This document shows, piece after piece, positions 34,980 to 43,727 of a stretch of 64,000 nt of DNA. The DNA lies in assembly GCF_000621545.1 (NCBI RefSeq), contig NZ_JHYA01000005.1, positions 1 to 64,000 on the forward strand. The letters run 5' to 3'. The DNA is from Anaerovibrio lipolyticus LB2005 (lineage in GTDB: Bacteria; Bacillota; Negativicutes; Selenomonadales; Selenomonadaceae). The position numbers were made by a program, and so were the translations under genes. Under the pieces are notes generated by a model. It made no database searches and had not been told where the DNA came from. It saw nothing but the letters and a program-made list of their open reading frames with translations. Position 1 is the first letter of the stretch; each line of letters begins with the position of its first letter.

Positions 34980-35022
34980 TTGAACAATGGCATTATAGAA
35001 AAATTTGAACAATTAATTTATA
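34973..35022 (+). repeat. 25-bp tandem repeat of the AAAATTTGAAC-N6-TTATA element
   Basis: Two adjacent 25-base units: GAAAAATTTGAACAATGGC plus ATTATA at 34973-34997, and GAAAAATTTGAACAATTAA plus TTTATA at 34998-35022. It ends 16 bases before the yjiH start. It is the same element as before nagB, trpB and the ynzC-like gene, and may be a promoter or regulator site. Confidence 0.6.
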
Positions 35023-35038
35023 CACGAAGGGGATATTT

Positions 35039-36418
35039 ATGCAGGCTATGGTAGAAAAGCAGGATGTAGCACAGCAGGAAACTTCAGAAAAGGGTTACAA
35101 TATTTCGGATATTTTTAAATTTTTAGGGTGTTCATTATTTGGCTGCTTTATGTTTTTATATCCTTGGGATACCACAGGGGGGACATATAATACAGCTCTC
35201 AGCGTGCTGACGGAGGCACTGGATAAGGCCATTCAGGAAAATGTTCCTTGGCTCCTCACGGTAGTGGTGGTATTTTCTGCTATAAGTGCTTTGGTGGGCT
35301 GTTTCTGGAAAATTCAGAAGTCTGGCAGATTCAGCTGGATTTTTCCGCTGATGTTTGTATCGAAGCCCTATGCTCTGACTCGATTTATTGCCTTGGCAGT
35401 AACTATATGCGTTGTTTTTGAGGTTGGCCCTGAGGCAGTTCGCAGTGAGGACGTGGGGGGCAGCATGGTTTCATTGGCACAGACCTTGATTGCTATTGCT
35501 GTTACCCTAAGTTTTGTACTTCCCTTCCTTACGGATTGTGGTATTATGGAGTTCATGGGCATATTGCTGCGACCACTGATTCGCCCACTATTTAAGGTTC
35601 CGGGTCGTGCTTCGGTGGATCTTATTGCATCCTGGCTGGCTTCATCGAATACGGCTGTATTGATTACTGGCAATCAGCACCAGAATGGTTATTACAGCAA
35701 GCGTGAGGCTGCTTCCATTATGACCAATTTCTCCTTGGTTTCCATTCCGTTTTGTATGGTTGTTGCTGAAACTCTGAATGTAACCAATCATTTTCTGCTT
35801 CTTTATGGTTCCGTTACGGCTATAGGCTTGATGTTAGCTATGATAGGGGTACGCATTCCGCCATTGTCCAATATTCCGGATGAGTATTGCGGTGAGAAAA
35901 ATATTAATGAGGAAGTGCCTGAATCCACATCCCTTGTGGGCTGGGCATGGATAGCAGCCATGAAGCGTGCCAAAAAGTTTGGCTTTATGAATGCGCTGGA
36001 TGCGGCAGGCAAAATGACTATTGGTATTATTATGGATCTTATTCCAATTGTTATTGCCTGGGGTACCTTGGGTTCTCTGCTGGTTAATGAGACCTCCATT
36101 ATGCAGTGGATTTCCTATCCTATGGGGGCATACATGAGCTTCCTTGGGGTTGAGGGTGCCTTTGATATTGCTCCAGCAACATTGGTGGGCTTTATCGATA
36201 TGTTCATACCAGCTCTTATCACCAGCCCAGATTTGCCTGAGCAGACCCGCTTTTTGGTGGCAGGATTGTCTTTGGTACAGATTATTTATCTCACCGAGGT
36301 GGGAAGCATTATTGTTAAGTCTAATGTGGGACTTGATATGAAGCGTCTCTTTGTTATTTTCTTGGAGCGTACAATAATTGCTTTGCCATTGTTGGCTTTT
36401 ATATCCAAATCTTTGTAA
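35039..36418 (+). CDS. yjiH: YjiH family membrane protein (nucleoside-recognition/GATE domain)
   Basis: A 459-residue inner-membrane protein with about ten hydrophobic segments. An N-terminal cytoplasmic stretch of about 30 residues precedes the first helix (FLGCSLFGCFMFLY). Gate-type repeats appear near 165-225 (LPFLTDCGIMEFMGILLRPL, ASWLASSNTAVLITGNQ) and 330-420. The family is widespread in Firmicutes; its substrate is not established. It is monocistronic, with a distinctive upstream region and a terminator at 36438. Confidence 0.8.
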   Translation: MQAMVEKQDVAQQETSEKGYNISDIFKFLGCSLFGCFMFLYPWDTTGGTYNTALSVLTEALDKAIQENVPWLLTVVVVFSAISALVGCFWKIQKSGRFSWIFPLMFVSKPYALTRFIALAVTICVVFEVGPEAVRSEDVGGSMVSLAQTLIAIAVTLSFVLPFLTDCGIMEFMGILLRPLIRPLFKVPGRASVDLIASWLASSNTAVLITGNQHQNGYYSKREAASIMTNFSLVSIPFCMVVAETLNVTNHFLLLYGSVTAIGLMLAMIGVRIPPLSNIPDEYCGEKNINEEVPESTSLVGWAWIAAMKRAKKFGFMNALDAAGKMTIGIIMDLIPIVIAWGTLGSLLVNETSIMQWISYPMGAYMSFLGVEGAFDIAPATLVGFIDMFIPALITSPDLPEQTRFLVAGLSLVQIIYLTEVGSIIVKSNVGLDMKRLFVIFLERTIIALPLLAFISKSL

Positions 36419-36437
36419 ATTAATACATTATTTTAAT

Positions 36438-36462
36438 GGGGATCGGGTAACGGTCCCCTTTT
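36438..36462 (+). terminator. Terminator after the yjiH gene
   Basis: GGGGATCG (36438-36445) pairs with CGGTCCCC (36451-36458), followed by TTTT. Confidence 0.75.
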
Positions 36463-36607
36463 AATTTGTCAATGTATGCAAAAAAATACAATAATATGAA
36501 TTTTTTTATTGTAGAATGGTGTTGAATGTAATAAAATACACTCTGAAAGTATATTTCATTATATTAGGTATACTTAATATTTATAGAAAAGGTCGTGTTA
36601 ATGTGAT

Positions 36608-37789
36608 ATGAAAAGTTTCAGACTTACCGAAAAGGAAATGAACGCAATGGCAGAACGGATTCAGACCCCGTTTCTGGTAACATCACTGGATAAGGTGGCA
36701 GAGAACTACCGCTTCCTGCGGACCCACTTGCCTCGGACTGGTGTGTATTATGCTATTAAGGCAAATCCCACCCCAGAGGTTTTGCAGATGCTGGCAGAAA
36801 TTGGCTCCCATTTTGATGTGGCCTCTGCTGGTGAAATTGAAGCACTGGCAGAGCTGGGGGTTGATGGTTCCCGAATGATTTATGCCAATCCTGTTAAGGA
36901 TGCTAAAGGACTGCAGGCAGCTGTGGATAATGGCGTAAATCGATTTACCTTCGACGATGAATCCGAGATTTCAAAGATGGCCGATGCTGTTCCAGGTGCT
37001 GATGTGCTGGTTCGTATACAGGTTCGCAACAACAAGGCGTTGGTGGACCTGAATACCAAGTTCGGGGCACCAATGGATGAGGCACTGGATCTTTTGGAAC
37101 AGGCAGAAAAGGCTGGACTTCATGCCAAAGGGATTTGCTTTCATGTTGGCAGTCAATCCCTTTCAACAGCGGCTTATGAAGAGGCTCTGCTCTTAGTTCG
37201 TAATCTTTTCGATGAGGCTGAGGCCCGTGGTATGCACTTAACCGATCTGGATATCGGCGGTGGGTTCCCAATCCCTGATGCCGATGGACTGGCCGTGGAC
37301 TTGGTAGCAATGATGGAGTCCATTAACCATCAGCTTGATCGTCTTTTTCCGGATACAAAGGTGTGGATGGAGCCAGGAAGATTTATGTGTGGTACAGCAG
37401 TAAATCTGGTAACATCTGTAATTGGTACAAAGAATCGAGGGGGCAACCCTTGGTATATTCTTGATGAAGGGATTTATGGCTGCTTTTCAGGAATAATGTA
37501 TGACCACTGGACATATCCTTTGCATTGCTTTGGCAAGGGACCCCTTAAGGCATCTACCTTTGGTGGGCCAAGCTGTGATGGCATAGATGTGCTTTACCGT
37601 GATTTTATGGCACCAAAGCTGTCTGTAGGGGACAGGGTATTGGTAACTGAAATGGGTTCCTATACCAGCGTCAGCGCTTCCCGCTTTAATGGCTTTGAGT
37701 TGGCGCCAAACTTTATTTTTGAGGAACAGCCTGAGTATTCAGCCAGATTGTCTGATGAGGAGGAAGAAACAGACGATATGGCTATTTAA
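36608..37789 (+). CDS. ldc: Lysine/ornithine decarboxylase (PLP, alanine-racemase-like fold)
   Basis: A 393-residue group IV decarboxylase. Lys51 in YYAIKANPTP is the PLP Schiff-base residue, DIGGGFP the phosphate loop and Cys323 in CDGIDVLY the second-subunit catalytic Cys. The sequence pattern closely follows what I recall of the Selenomonas ruminantium lysine/ornithine decarboxylase, which has the same length. There the enzyme makes cadaverine that is bound to peptidoglycan and tethers the outer membrane through SLH-domain OmpM proteins. That role is likely here, though orthology is from memory. Substrate preference (Lys versus Orn) cannot be settled by eye. A terminator follows at 37811. 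Confidence 0.93.
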   Translation: MKSFRLTEKEMNAMAERIQTPFLVTSLDKVAENYRFLRTHLPRTGVYYAIKANPTPEVLQMLAEIGSHFDVASAGEIEALAELGVDGSRMIYANPVKDAKGLQAAVDNGVNRFTFDDESEISKMADAVPGADVLVRIQVRNNKALVDLNTKFGAPMDEALDLLEQAEKAGLHAKGICFHVGSQSLSTAAYEEALLLVRNLFDEAEARGMHLTDLDIGGGFPIPDADGLAVDLVAMMESINHQLDRLFPDTKVWMEPGRFMCGTAVNLVTSVIGTKNRGGNPWYILDEGIYGCFSGIMYDHWTYPLHCFGKGPLKASTFGGPSCDGIDVLYRDFMAPKLSVGDRVLVTEMGSYTSVSASRFNGFELAPNFIFEEQPEYSARLSDEEEETDDMAI

Positions 37790-37810
37790 AGTGTTAAATA
37801 TATGATTACC

Positions 37811-37854
37811 TACCGCTAATTTGCTTGATTGGTCAGATTAGCGGTAAATTTTTT
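37811..37854 (+). terminator. Terminator after the lysine decarboxylase gene
   Basis: TACCGCTAAT (37811-37820) and ATTAGCGGTA (37837-37846) form a perfect 10-bp stem, followed by AATTTTTT. It ends just before the ribosome binding site of the next gene. Confidence 0.85.
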
Positions 37855-37867
37855 AAGGAAAAGGTAT

Positions 37868-38707
37868 ATGGAAATGCTAAATATTGGAAATCATGTGTCT
37901 TCATCAAAGGGCTATCTTGCCATGGGCAAGGAAATTACCAGCATAAATGGCAATGTATTTGCTTTTTTCACCCGAAATCCCCGGGGAGGTAAAGCTAAAG
38001 ATATCAATGAATCTGACGTAAAAAAGTTTTTGGAATATAAGAAGGAACATAATATTGGTACGCTGGTAGCCCACGCACCATATACATTGAATCCTTGTGC
38101 TGCAAAGCCAGAGCTTCGTGAATTTGCCCACGATGTTATGGCTGATGATCTGGTGCGCATGGAATATACCCCGGGGAATCTCTATAATTTCCACCCAGGA
38201 AGCCATGTCCAGCAGGGTGTTGAAGTGGCTATTGGACTTATTAGTGAACTACTCAATAATGTTCTCAAAAAGGAACAAAGTACAACGGTGTTGCTTGAAA
38301 CCATGTCCGGTAAGGGAACAGAGGTTGGACGCAGCTTTCAGGAGCTTAAGGCAATTATTGACAGAGTTGATTTAAAGGAACAGCTTGGAGTATGCCTTGA
38401 TACATGCCATGTTTACAGCGCAGGCTATGATATCGTAAATGACCTTGATGGGGTACTGAAGGAATTTGACAGGATAATTGGCATAGACCGTCTGCGGGCA
38501 ATTCATCTTAATGACAGTATGACTCCATTTGGATCCAACAAGGACCGTCACGAAAAGATAGGTGATGGTACCATTGGCCTGGAGGCTTTTGTAAGGATTA
38601 TTAATCACCCTCAACTGAAAAATCTGCCATTTATTCTGGAAACTCCAAACGATAATGCAGGCTATGCCCATGAAATAGCAATACTTCGCAAGGCATATAA
38701 GGAATAA
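37868..38707 (+). CDS. nfo: Deoxyribonuclease IV (apurinic/apyrimidinic endonuclease)
   Basis: A 279-residue TIM-barrel zinc enzyme that cuts DNA at abasic sites in base excision repair. [18 protein letters not shown] is the N-terminal signature, with [25 protein letters not shown] (zinc His), [23 protein letters not shown] and [28 protein letters not shown] following in order. The start is the ATG at 37868 (or 37874). AAGGAAAAGGT lies directly upstream. It is separated from the decarboxylase gene by a terminator. Confidence 0.95.
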   Translation: MEMLNIGNHVSSSKGYLAMGKEITSINGNVFAFFTRNPRGGKAKDINESDVKKFLEYKKEHNIGTLVAHAPYTLNPCAAKPELREFAHDVMADDLVRMEYTPGNLYNFHPGSHVQQGVEVAIGLISELLNNVLKKEQSTTVLLETMSGKGTEVGRSFQELKAIIDRVDLKEQLGVCLDTCHVYSAGYDIVNDLDGVLKEFDRIIGIDRLRAIHLNDSMTPFGSNKDRHEKIGDGTIGLEAFVRIINHPQLKNLPFILETPNDNAGYAHEIAILRKAYKE

Positions 38708-38715
38708 GATAAATG

Positions 38716-38749
38716 TCCCTACAAGACTTTTGAAAAAAGCTTGTAGGGA
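38716..38749 (+). terminator. Hairpin after nfo, possible weak terminator
   Basis: TCCCTACAAG (38716-38725) pairs with CTTGTAGGGA (38740-38749). The T-run is poor (TGATTTATAT), so termination would be weak. Confidence 0.5.
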
Positions 38750-38834
38750 TGATTTATATATGTATATTATTTATTGCAAAGATGTGGTATAATAATTTGT
38801 CTTAATAGTAATAGCAAAAAAGGAGCGATATGTA

Positions 38835-40100
38835 TTGACTGAGAAAATACCTCATGTTGTTATAGTTGGTGCAGGCTTTGGTGGCGTTGCAGCCATGAAG
38901 GCCCTTAAAAATGTAAATGTAAAGATTACATGGGTGGACAGAACTAATTATCATCTGTTCCAGCCACTGTTGTACCAGTTATCCACGGCGGTGCTTTCCA
39001 CAGATGATATCTCTTTCCCGGTAAGAGCCATGTTCCGTAAGCGGAAAAATATGGATTTATTTATGGCCAAGGCCACTGGCATTGATGGTAAAAATAAAAT
39101 TCTCCATACAAACCACGGAGATATTTCCTATGATTATCTTATTGTGGCGGCTGGTGCCACTAATAACTTTTTTGGCATGGAAAATGTGGAGAAATATTCC
39201 TATGGTATGAAGACCATTCAAGAGGCCCTTCATATCAGAAATCATGCCCTTCACATGTTTGAGCGTGCCAATAAGCAGGAAGACAGCGAAGAGGAGCGCC
39301 GTAAAATGCTTACATTTGTATGTGTAGGTGGTGGCCCGACAGGTGTGGAGGAAGCTGGTGCACTGGCAGAGCTGGTGGCCGTTCAGAAGCTTGACTATCC
39401 GAATCTGAACTTTGATGAAGTTAGTATAAAGCTCATAGAGGCCACTGACAGAGTCTTGCCTATGATGCCTGAAAATCTTCAAAAATATACTCTTGATGTT
39501 TTGAAGAAAAAGGGTGTTGAGGTAATGCTGAATACCCAGGTGGCAGATTGCAGCGAGGATGGACTGACCTTGAAGGATGGTACTTTCATTCCGAGCAGGA
39601 CTGTAATTTGGGCAGCCGGTGTCCGGGCACATGATTTGGCATCTACCATTGGCGCTGAGTGTGACAGGGCTGGTCGTGTAATAGTGGAAAAAACATTGCA
39701 GGTTCCAGGTTATCCAGAGATTTTTGCCATCGGTGATAATGCTCATTTCATACAGGATGGCAGGCCTTTGCCAACGGTTGCTCCGGTGGCTAATCAGGAG
39801 GCCAGGGCCGCAGCTGATAACATTGTTCGCATGATTAAGGGCGAAAAGTTGCGGGAATTTGTCTACAAGGATTATGGCAGTATGGCTACTATTGGCCGTT
39901 GTGAAGCTGTAGTTTCCTGGGGCTTCCTCAAAATTGGTGGCTTCTGGGCCTGGATGATTTGGATGTTCCTGCATTTGTTACGACTGGAGGGCGCCCATGA
40001 GGACATTACTGTAGGTATAAAATGGTTCTGGAACTTTATTTCTGGTACCCGCCTTGGTCGTATAATTACAAATATTAGATTCGAAGAGCTGGAAAAGTAA
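38835..40100 (+). CDS. ndh: Type II NADH dehydrogenase (NDH-2)
   Basis: A 421-residue FAD-dependent, non-proton-pumping NADH:quinone oxidoreductase. VVIVGAGFGGVAAMKAL is the FAD-binding dinucleotide fold, YLIVAAGAT follows, and VCVGGGPTGVEEAGALAEL is the NADH-binding fold. IFAIGDNAHF is the second FAD motif. The C-terminal WAWMIWMFLHLLRL is an amphipathic membrane-binding helix. The start is TTG at 38835 with AAGGAGC upstream; the nearby ATG at 38829 meets a stop at once. Its presence implies menaquinone or similar quinone chemistry. Confidence 0.9.
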   Translation: MTEKIPHVVIVGAGFGGVAAMKALKNVNVKITWVDRTNYHLFQPLLYQLSTAVLSTDDISFPVRAMFRKRKNMDLFMAKATGIDGKNKILHTNHGDISYDYLIVAAGATNNFFGMENVEKYSYGMKTIQEALHIRNHALHMFERANKQEDSEEERRKMLTFVCVGGGPTGVEEAGALAELVAVQKLDYPNLNFDEVSIKLIEATDRVLPMMPENLQKYTLDVLKKKGVEVMLNTQVADCSEDGLTLKDGTFIPSRTVIWAAGVRAHDLASTIGAECDRAGRVIVEKTLQVPGYPEIFAIGDNAHFIQDGRPLPTVAPVANQEARAAADNIVRMIKGEKLREFVYKDYGSMATIGRCEAVVSWGFLKIGGFWAWMIWMFLHLLRLEGAHEDITVGIKWFWNFISGTRLGRIITNIRFEELEK

Positions 40101-40115
40101 ATAATAGCCTGAAAT

Positions 40116-40162
40116 AAAAATGTCGCCGAACTGTTTTTGAAACAATCTGGCGACATTTTTTT
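40116..40162. terminator. Bidirectional terminator between ndh and tmcAL
   Basis: AAAAATGTCGCC (40116-40127) pairs with GGCGACATTTTT (40149-40160), with further pairing inside the loop. It serves the convergent genes ending at 40100 and 40161. Confidence 0.85.
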
Positions 40163-41387
40163 AATCACGGTCAATATAAATCGGTGACATGGTGAAGTCC
40201 TTATTTAGCTCTGGCACGTTTTGACAGAGCTGATAAATATTGTTGTACTGCATATCATAATATAGTTGCCTGTGGAGAGGTGTTGGCAGGTTCTTGCTTA
40301 TAAAATCACGACGGTTGATGTACTGGGTTATTTTTGTAATAACAGGTATGGAAGCCGTCTTTTTTATTTTCCTTATCATGTTTCGGCCACGATTATCAAA
40401 AGCCAGAACTCTTATGTAAGCTACTCCCGTACTATCTGCCTCATCCATCAGCTCTTTCTTTATGTCCAAAAGAATAGCGTGAATAAGGCGGTTGATTCTT
40501 GTCCTTTGATAGCGCTTGCCAATAAGCTGATTGATAAATTCTGTAAGAGTTAGCGCAAAGGCGGCATCTATCAGCTTGTATTCAAGCCCTTCATTGATGG
40601 AATATATTTCCCTGAGTTTTTCAGGAGGGGTGTGTAAAATTTTTAATTGGAGGGCAGGATAGAGCTTTTCTAATGATCCCATATCTTTGGTGGTTAGCTG
40701 GGACAGCAGTCTGAAGGTGGTTTCGGGTACAACCTTTGATAATTCATCATTATTTGACAGAGTTACCATTTGTCGTATGGCAGTGCCACTGGCATATCCT
40801 CCCACAGCTTCCATGTCGTTGTGGGCAGTGCCGATTCGTTTAAGTGGCATGACCTCAATGCTGGAGCCTAATGCCTTAAGTGCCTTTAAATATTCAATAG
40901 CCAAAATAGTATTAGGCTCCTTCAGAACATCAATGCTTGTGTCAGTGAGTTCAGCTATAATCTGGGCTGTAGCTACTGCATAGGAAGTGCCTTGCTTTAA
41001 TAGCTCTTGCAGCTTATTTTTATGGATTGAAGTATTTATGGAAGCGGCCTTGGACAGCATGCTGATATCAGGATATTCTGTACTGAAAGCCAGCTTGTCT
41101 ACTACGCCTAATTGATGTAGAAGAGAAACACCGCCAAAGGCAAAATGCTGGGCACTACGGCAGGAAAAAACAGCGGGGATTTCCAGCACCAGATTTGCAC
41201 CGTTTTCAACAGCCAGAAAAGCCCGTTGCCACTTGTCCAATATTGGCAATTCGCCCCGCTGACTAATGCCACCACTGATACAGGCAATGATATCTGTATC
41301 GTTTCCTAATTTATCCCGAATTTTATTTATTTGATAGCGATGTCCATTGTGAAATGGATTGTATTCTGCGATTATACCCGTAATCAT
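40161..41387 (-). CDS. tmcAL: tRNA(Met) cytidine acetate ligase
   Basis: A 408-residue enzyme, formerly YlbM, that activates acetate with ATP and forms N4-acetylcytidine at the wobble base of elongator tRNA-Met. GIIAEYNPFHNGH carries the nucleotidyltransferase H-x-G-H motif. SGGISQRGELPILDKWQRA, LVLEIPAVFSCRSAQHFA and LAFSTE are further family motifs. I chose the ATG at 41387 because GGAG is 6 bases upstream on this strand. A TTG at 41399 overlaps that site. It is divergent from mnmA, another tRNA-modifying gene. Confidence 0.9.
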   Translation of the reverse strand: MITGIIAEYNPFHNGHRYQINKIRDKLGNDTDIIACISGGISQRGELPILDKWQRAFLAVENGANLVLEIPAVFSCRSAQHFAFGGVSLLHQLGVVDKLAFSTEYPDISMLSKAASINTSIHKNKLQELLKQGTSYAVATAQIIAELTDTSIDVLKEPNTILAIEYLKALKALGSSIEVMPLKRIGTAHNDMEAVGGYASGTAIRQMVTLSNNDELSKVVPETTFRLLSQLTTKDMGSLEKLYPALQLKILHTPPEKLREIYSINEGLEYKLIDAAFALTLTEFINQLIGKRYQRTRINRLIHAILLDIKKELMDEADSTGVAYIRVLAFDNRGRNMIRKIKKTASIPVITKITQYINRRDFISKNLPTPLHRQLYYDMQYNNIYQLCQNVPELNKDFTMSPIYIDRD

Positions 41388-41552
41388 AGTTATCTCCAAG
41401 GTAGATAATAGTTCTTAGGTTATTTTAGCAGAGTTAAAAAGAATCATAAATGGTATGGGGGATATTTTTTCATAAAATGGAAAAATCCAAGTAATAGTCG
41501 TATAATAGAGTAGGTGTATAAGGTATGAAAGTTTCCTTAGGAGGTTTACTAT

Positions 41553-42629
41553 ATGAAGAAAAAAGTGGCTGTGGCCATGAGCGGTGGTGTTGATAGCTCT
41601 CTTGTAGCTACACTTTTAAAGGAAGAAGGCTATGAGGTTATTGGCATTACCATGCGTCTAAGTGATGAAGGGCGTGGTTTTTGTCTTTCTCCAGAGGCTG
41701 AGGCGGCAGCGCTGGTTTCTGTAAAGGATGCTCAACGAGTTGCTGAGCAGTTGGGTATTCAGCATTATGTGGCTGATTTCCGGGATATGTTTAAAACCAA
41801 GGTTATAGATTATTTTTTGGATGAATATGCTCAGGGGCGTACACCTAATCCTTGTGTGGCCTGCAATCCTCAGATAAAGTTTGGGGCCCTTTTAAATAAG
41901 GCCCAGGAGCTGGGAGCTGATTTTTTTGCCACTGGTCATTACGCCCGCATTAAGCAGGATGAAAATGGCAGATATGGTCTATATACTGGTGTAGATAAGC
42001 ATAAGGACCAATCCTATGCCCTATATCGTATAAAACAAGATGTTTTAAAGCATATAATTTTGCCGCTTGGGGAGTTTACCAAAGTGAAAACCCGGGAATT
42101 GGCAGAGAAATATGGTCTGGTGGTGGCTAAAAAGGCTGAAAGTCAGGAGGTTTGCTTCGTTCCTGATGATGATTATAAGGCCATGCTGAAAAGGTTCCGC
42201 CCTCAATGTTTGAAGCCAGGTGATATTGTGGATCTTCAAGGCAATGTGTTGGGCCACCATGAGGGGGTACCTCTGTATACCATCGGTCAGCGCAAGGGGT
42301 TGGGGATTGCATATCCGGAGCCACTTTATGTAGTTAAGCTGGATATGGCTAAAAATCAAGTGGTTGTAGGCAATAATCAGGCTGTATTTGCAGAAAGCCT
42401 TATTGCTGAAAAAATGAATTGGCTGGCCTTTGATGAACTTAAGGAACCAATTAAGGTAAATGCCCGCATTCGTTATGGTGCAAGAGAGGGAATGGGGGTC
42501 GTGGCACCACTTGATAATGGCAGAGTAAAGGTTACCTTTGATAATCCACAAAGAGCTGTAACGCCTGGACAGTCTGTAGTTTTCTATAATGGAGACCAGG
42601 TTGTGGGCGGCGGAATCATAGTTGAATAA
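41553..42629 (+). CDS. mnmA: tRNA-specific 2-thiouridylase MnmA
   Basis: A 358-residue enzyme that thiolates U34 of Lys, Glu and Gln tRNAs. AMSGGVDSSLVA is the PP-loop and GITMRL follows. TPNPCVACNPQIKF carries the first catalytic Cys, with FFATGHYARI after it. KKAESQEVCFVPD contains the second catalytic Cys, and YTIGQRKGLGIA is the C-terminal barrel motif. A -10-like TATAAT (41501-41506) lies in the divergent region. An AGGAGG site precedes the start. Confidence 0.96.
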   Translation: MKKKVAVAMSGGVDSSLVATLLKEEGYEVIGITMRLSDEGRGFCLSPEAEAAALVSVKDAQRVAEQLGIQHYVADFRDMFKTKVIDYFLDEYAQGRTPNPCVACNPQIKFGALLNKAQELGADFFATGHYARIKQDENGRYGLYTGVDKHKDQSYALYRIKQDVLKHIILPLGEFTKVKTRELAEKYGLVVAKKAESQEVCFVPDDDYKAMLKRFRPQCLKPGDIVDLQGNVLGHHEGVPLYTIGQRKGLGIAYPEPLYVVKLDMAKNQVVVGNNQAVFAESLIAEKMNWLAFDELKEPIKVNARIRYGAREGMGVVAPLDNGRVKVTFDNPQRAVTPGQSVVFYNGDQVVGGGIIVE

Positions 42630-42657
42630 TTATTATATATAAAGGGAAGTGTCTAGT

Positions 42658-43707
42658 ATGAGCAGCTTTGCACAATCTGTAAAGTACAGACTATTTGCTA
42701 TTCTGGCAGTGGCCGTAGTGGCTGTAATTGGCGGTGTATGGTGGTACGCGGCATATTATACTAATACGCCGGAATATACCATACAGATGATTCAGGAATG
42801 TATAGAGAATCACGACAAGGATAAGATTAAGAAATATATAGATTTTGACCACCTGTTGGATACCAGCAGCGATGCTCTGCTGGAAGGATTGGTGGATGCC
42901 AGCATACCAGCTGTGGGGGATGCCAAGGATGCAGTAAGCAGTTTTAGCCGTATGTTTAAGGCTCCTGTGATTATGAGCTTGCAGATGGCTATTGATAATT
43001 ATGTTGAAAATGGTCAGTGGGCCAAGAGCAACGGTACTGAGGGTATGGGCACTATAGATGCAGATATGGTGCTGCAAAAGTCAGGCCTGGGGGCAACTTC
43101 CTTCAGAAAGCTGGACAGTATGGCTGTGGATAGTGATAATGGTACGGCTGTTGCCAAGGTACGGGTGTTCCAGGAAGAAGCCAACGAGGAATTTATCCTT
43201 GATGTGGAATTTGTAAAGAAGGATGATGGCGGCTGGCAGTTATATGAAATCACCAATTTAAAGGATTTTATTACCATGGTGAACCATTCCCGCCGTGATA
43301 ATGTCAAGCAATATCTTGATCAATCCTCTACAATTATGTCCAATCATGATAGCAAGGTAATGTCCTTGGAGCAGGAGGTAAGTAGTATCCTTAATGGTGG
43401 TTCACTGGGAAACGCTGATACCAGAAAAGATCTTAAAAATATTATGGAAGACAAGGTGATTCCTGAGTGGCAGGCCAGAAAGAGCGAGCTGGAGGCTATG
43501 AGCGTGCCACCGGCAGCTGGCACACTCCATAGGCTCAGAATTAAGATTTGCGATTTGCATATTGAGTATGCTAAGGGCTATGCTAAATGGATGGATGATA
43601 AAAATGCTTCTACCATCAGAACAGCTGATGCCGCACTGAAGCAGGCCAGAACTCTGGAAAAGGAAGCAGAGCTCTTGACCAAGCAGGTAAATTCACATAT
43701 TAAGTAA
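42658..43707 (+). CDS. Membrane-anchored protein with DUF2939-like N-terminus
   Basis: A 349-residue protein. Residues 12-32 form one membrane helix (LFAILAVAVVAVIGGVWW). The following TPEYTIQMIQECIENHDKDK resembles DUF2939 proteins, which start their extracytoplasmic part this way. The middle has a repeated alpha/beta pattern (KLDSMAVDSDNGTAVAKVRV) and the C-terminus is a long charged helix with coiled-coil character (LKQARTLEKEAELLTKQ). Function unknown. The ATG at 42658 has GGGAAG upstream. The next gene, also membrane-anchored with a coiled coil, follows after 20 bases. Confidence 0.6.
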   Translation: MSSFAQSVKYRLFAILAVAVVAVIGGVWWYAAYYTNTPEYTIQMIQECIENHDKDKIKKYIDFDHLLDTSSDALLEGLVDASIPAVGDAKDAVSSFSRMFKAPVIMSLQMAIDNYVENGQWAKSNGTEGMGTIDADMVLQKSGLGATSFRKLDSMAVDSDNGTAVAKVRVFQEEANEEFILDVEFVKKDDGGWQLYEITNLKDFITMVNHSRRDNVKQYLDQSSTIMSNHDSKVMSLEQEVSSILNGGSLGNADTRKDLKNIMEDKVIPEWQARKSELEAMSVPPAAGTLHRLRIKICDLHIEYAKGYAKWMDDKNASTIRTADAALKQARTLEKEAELLTKQVNSHIK

Positions 43708-43727
43708 TAATAAGGAAGAGTAATTAA

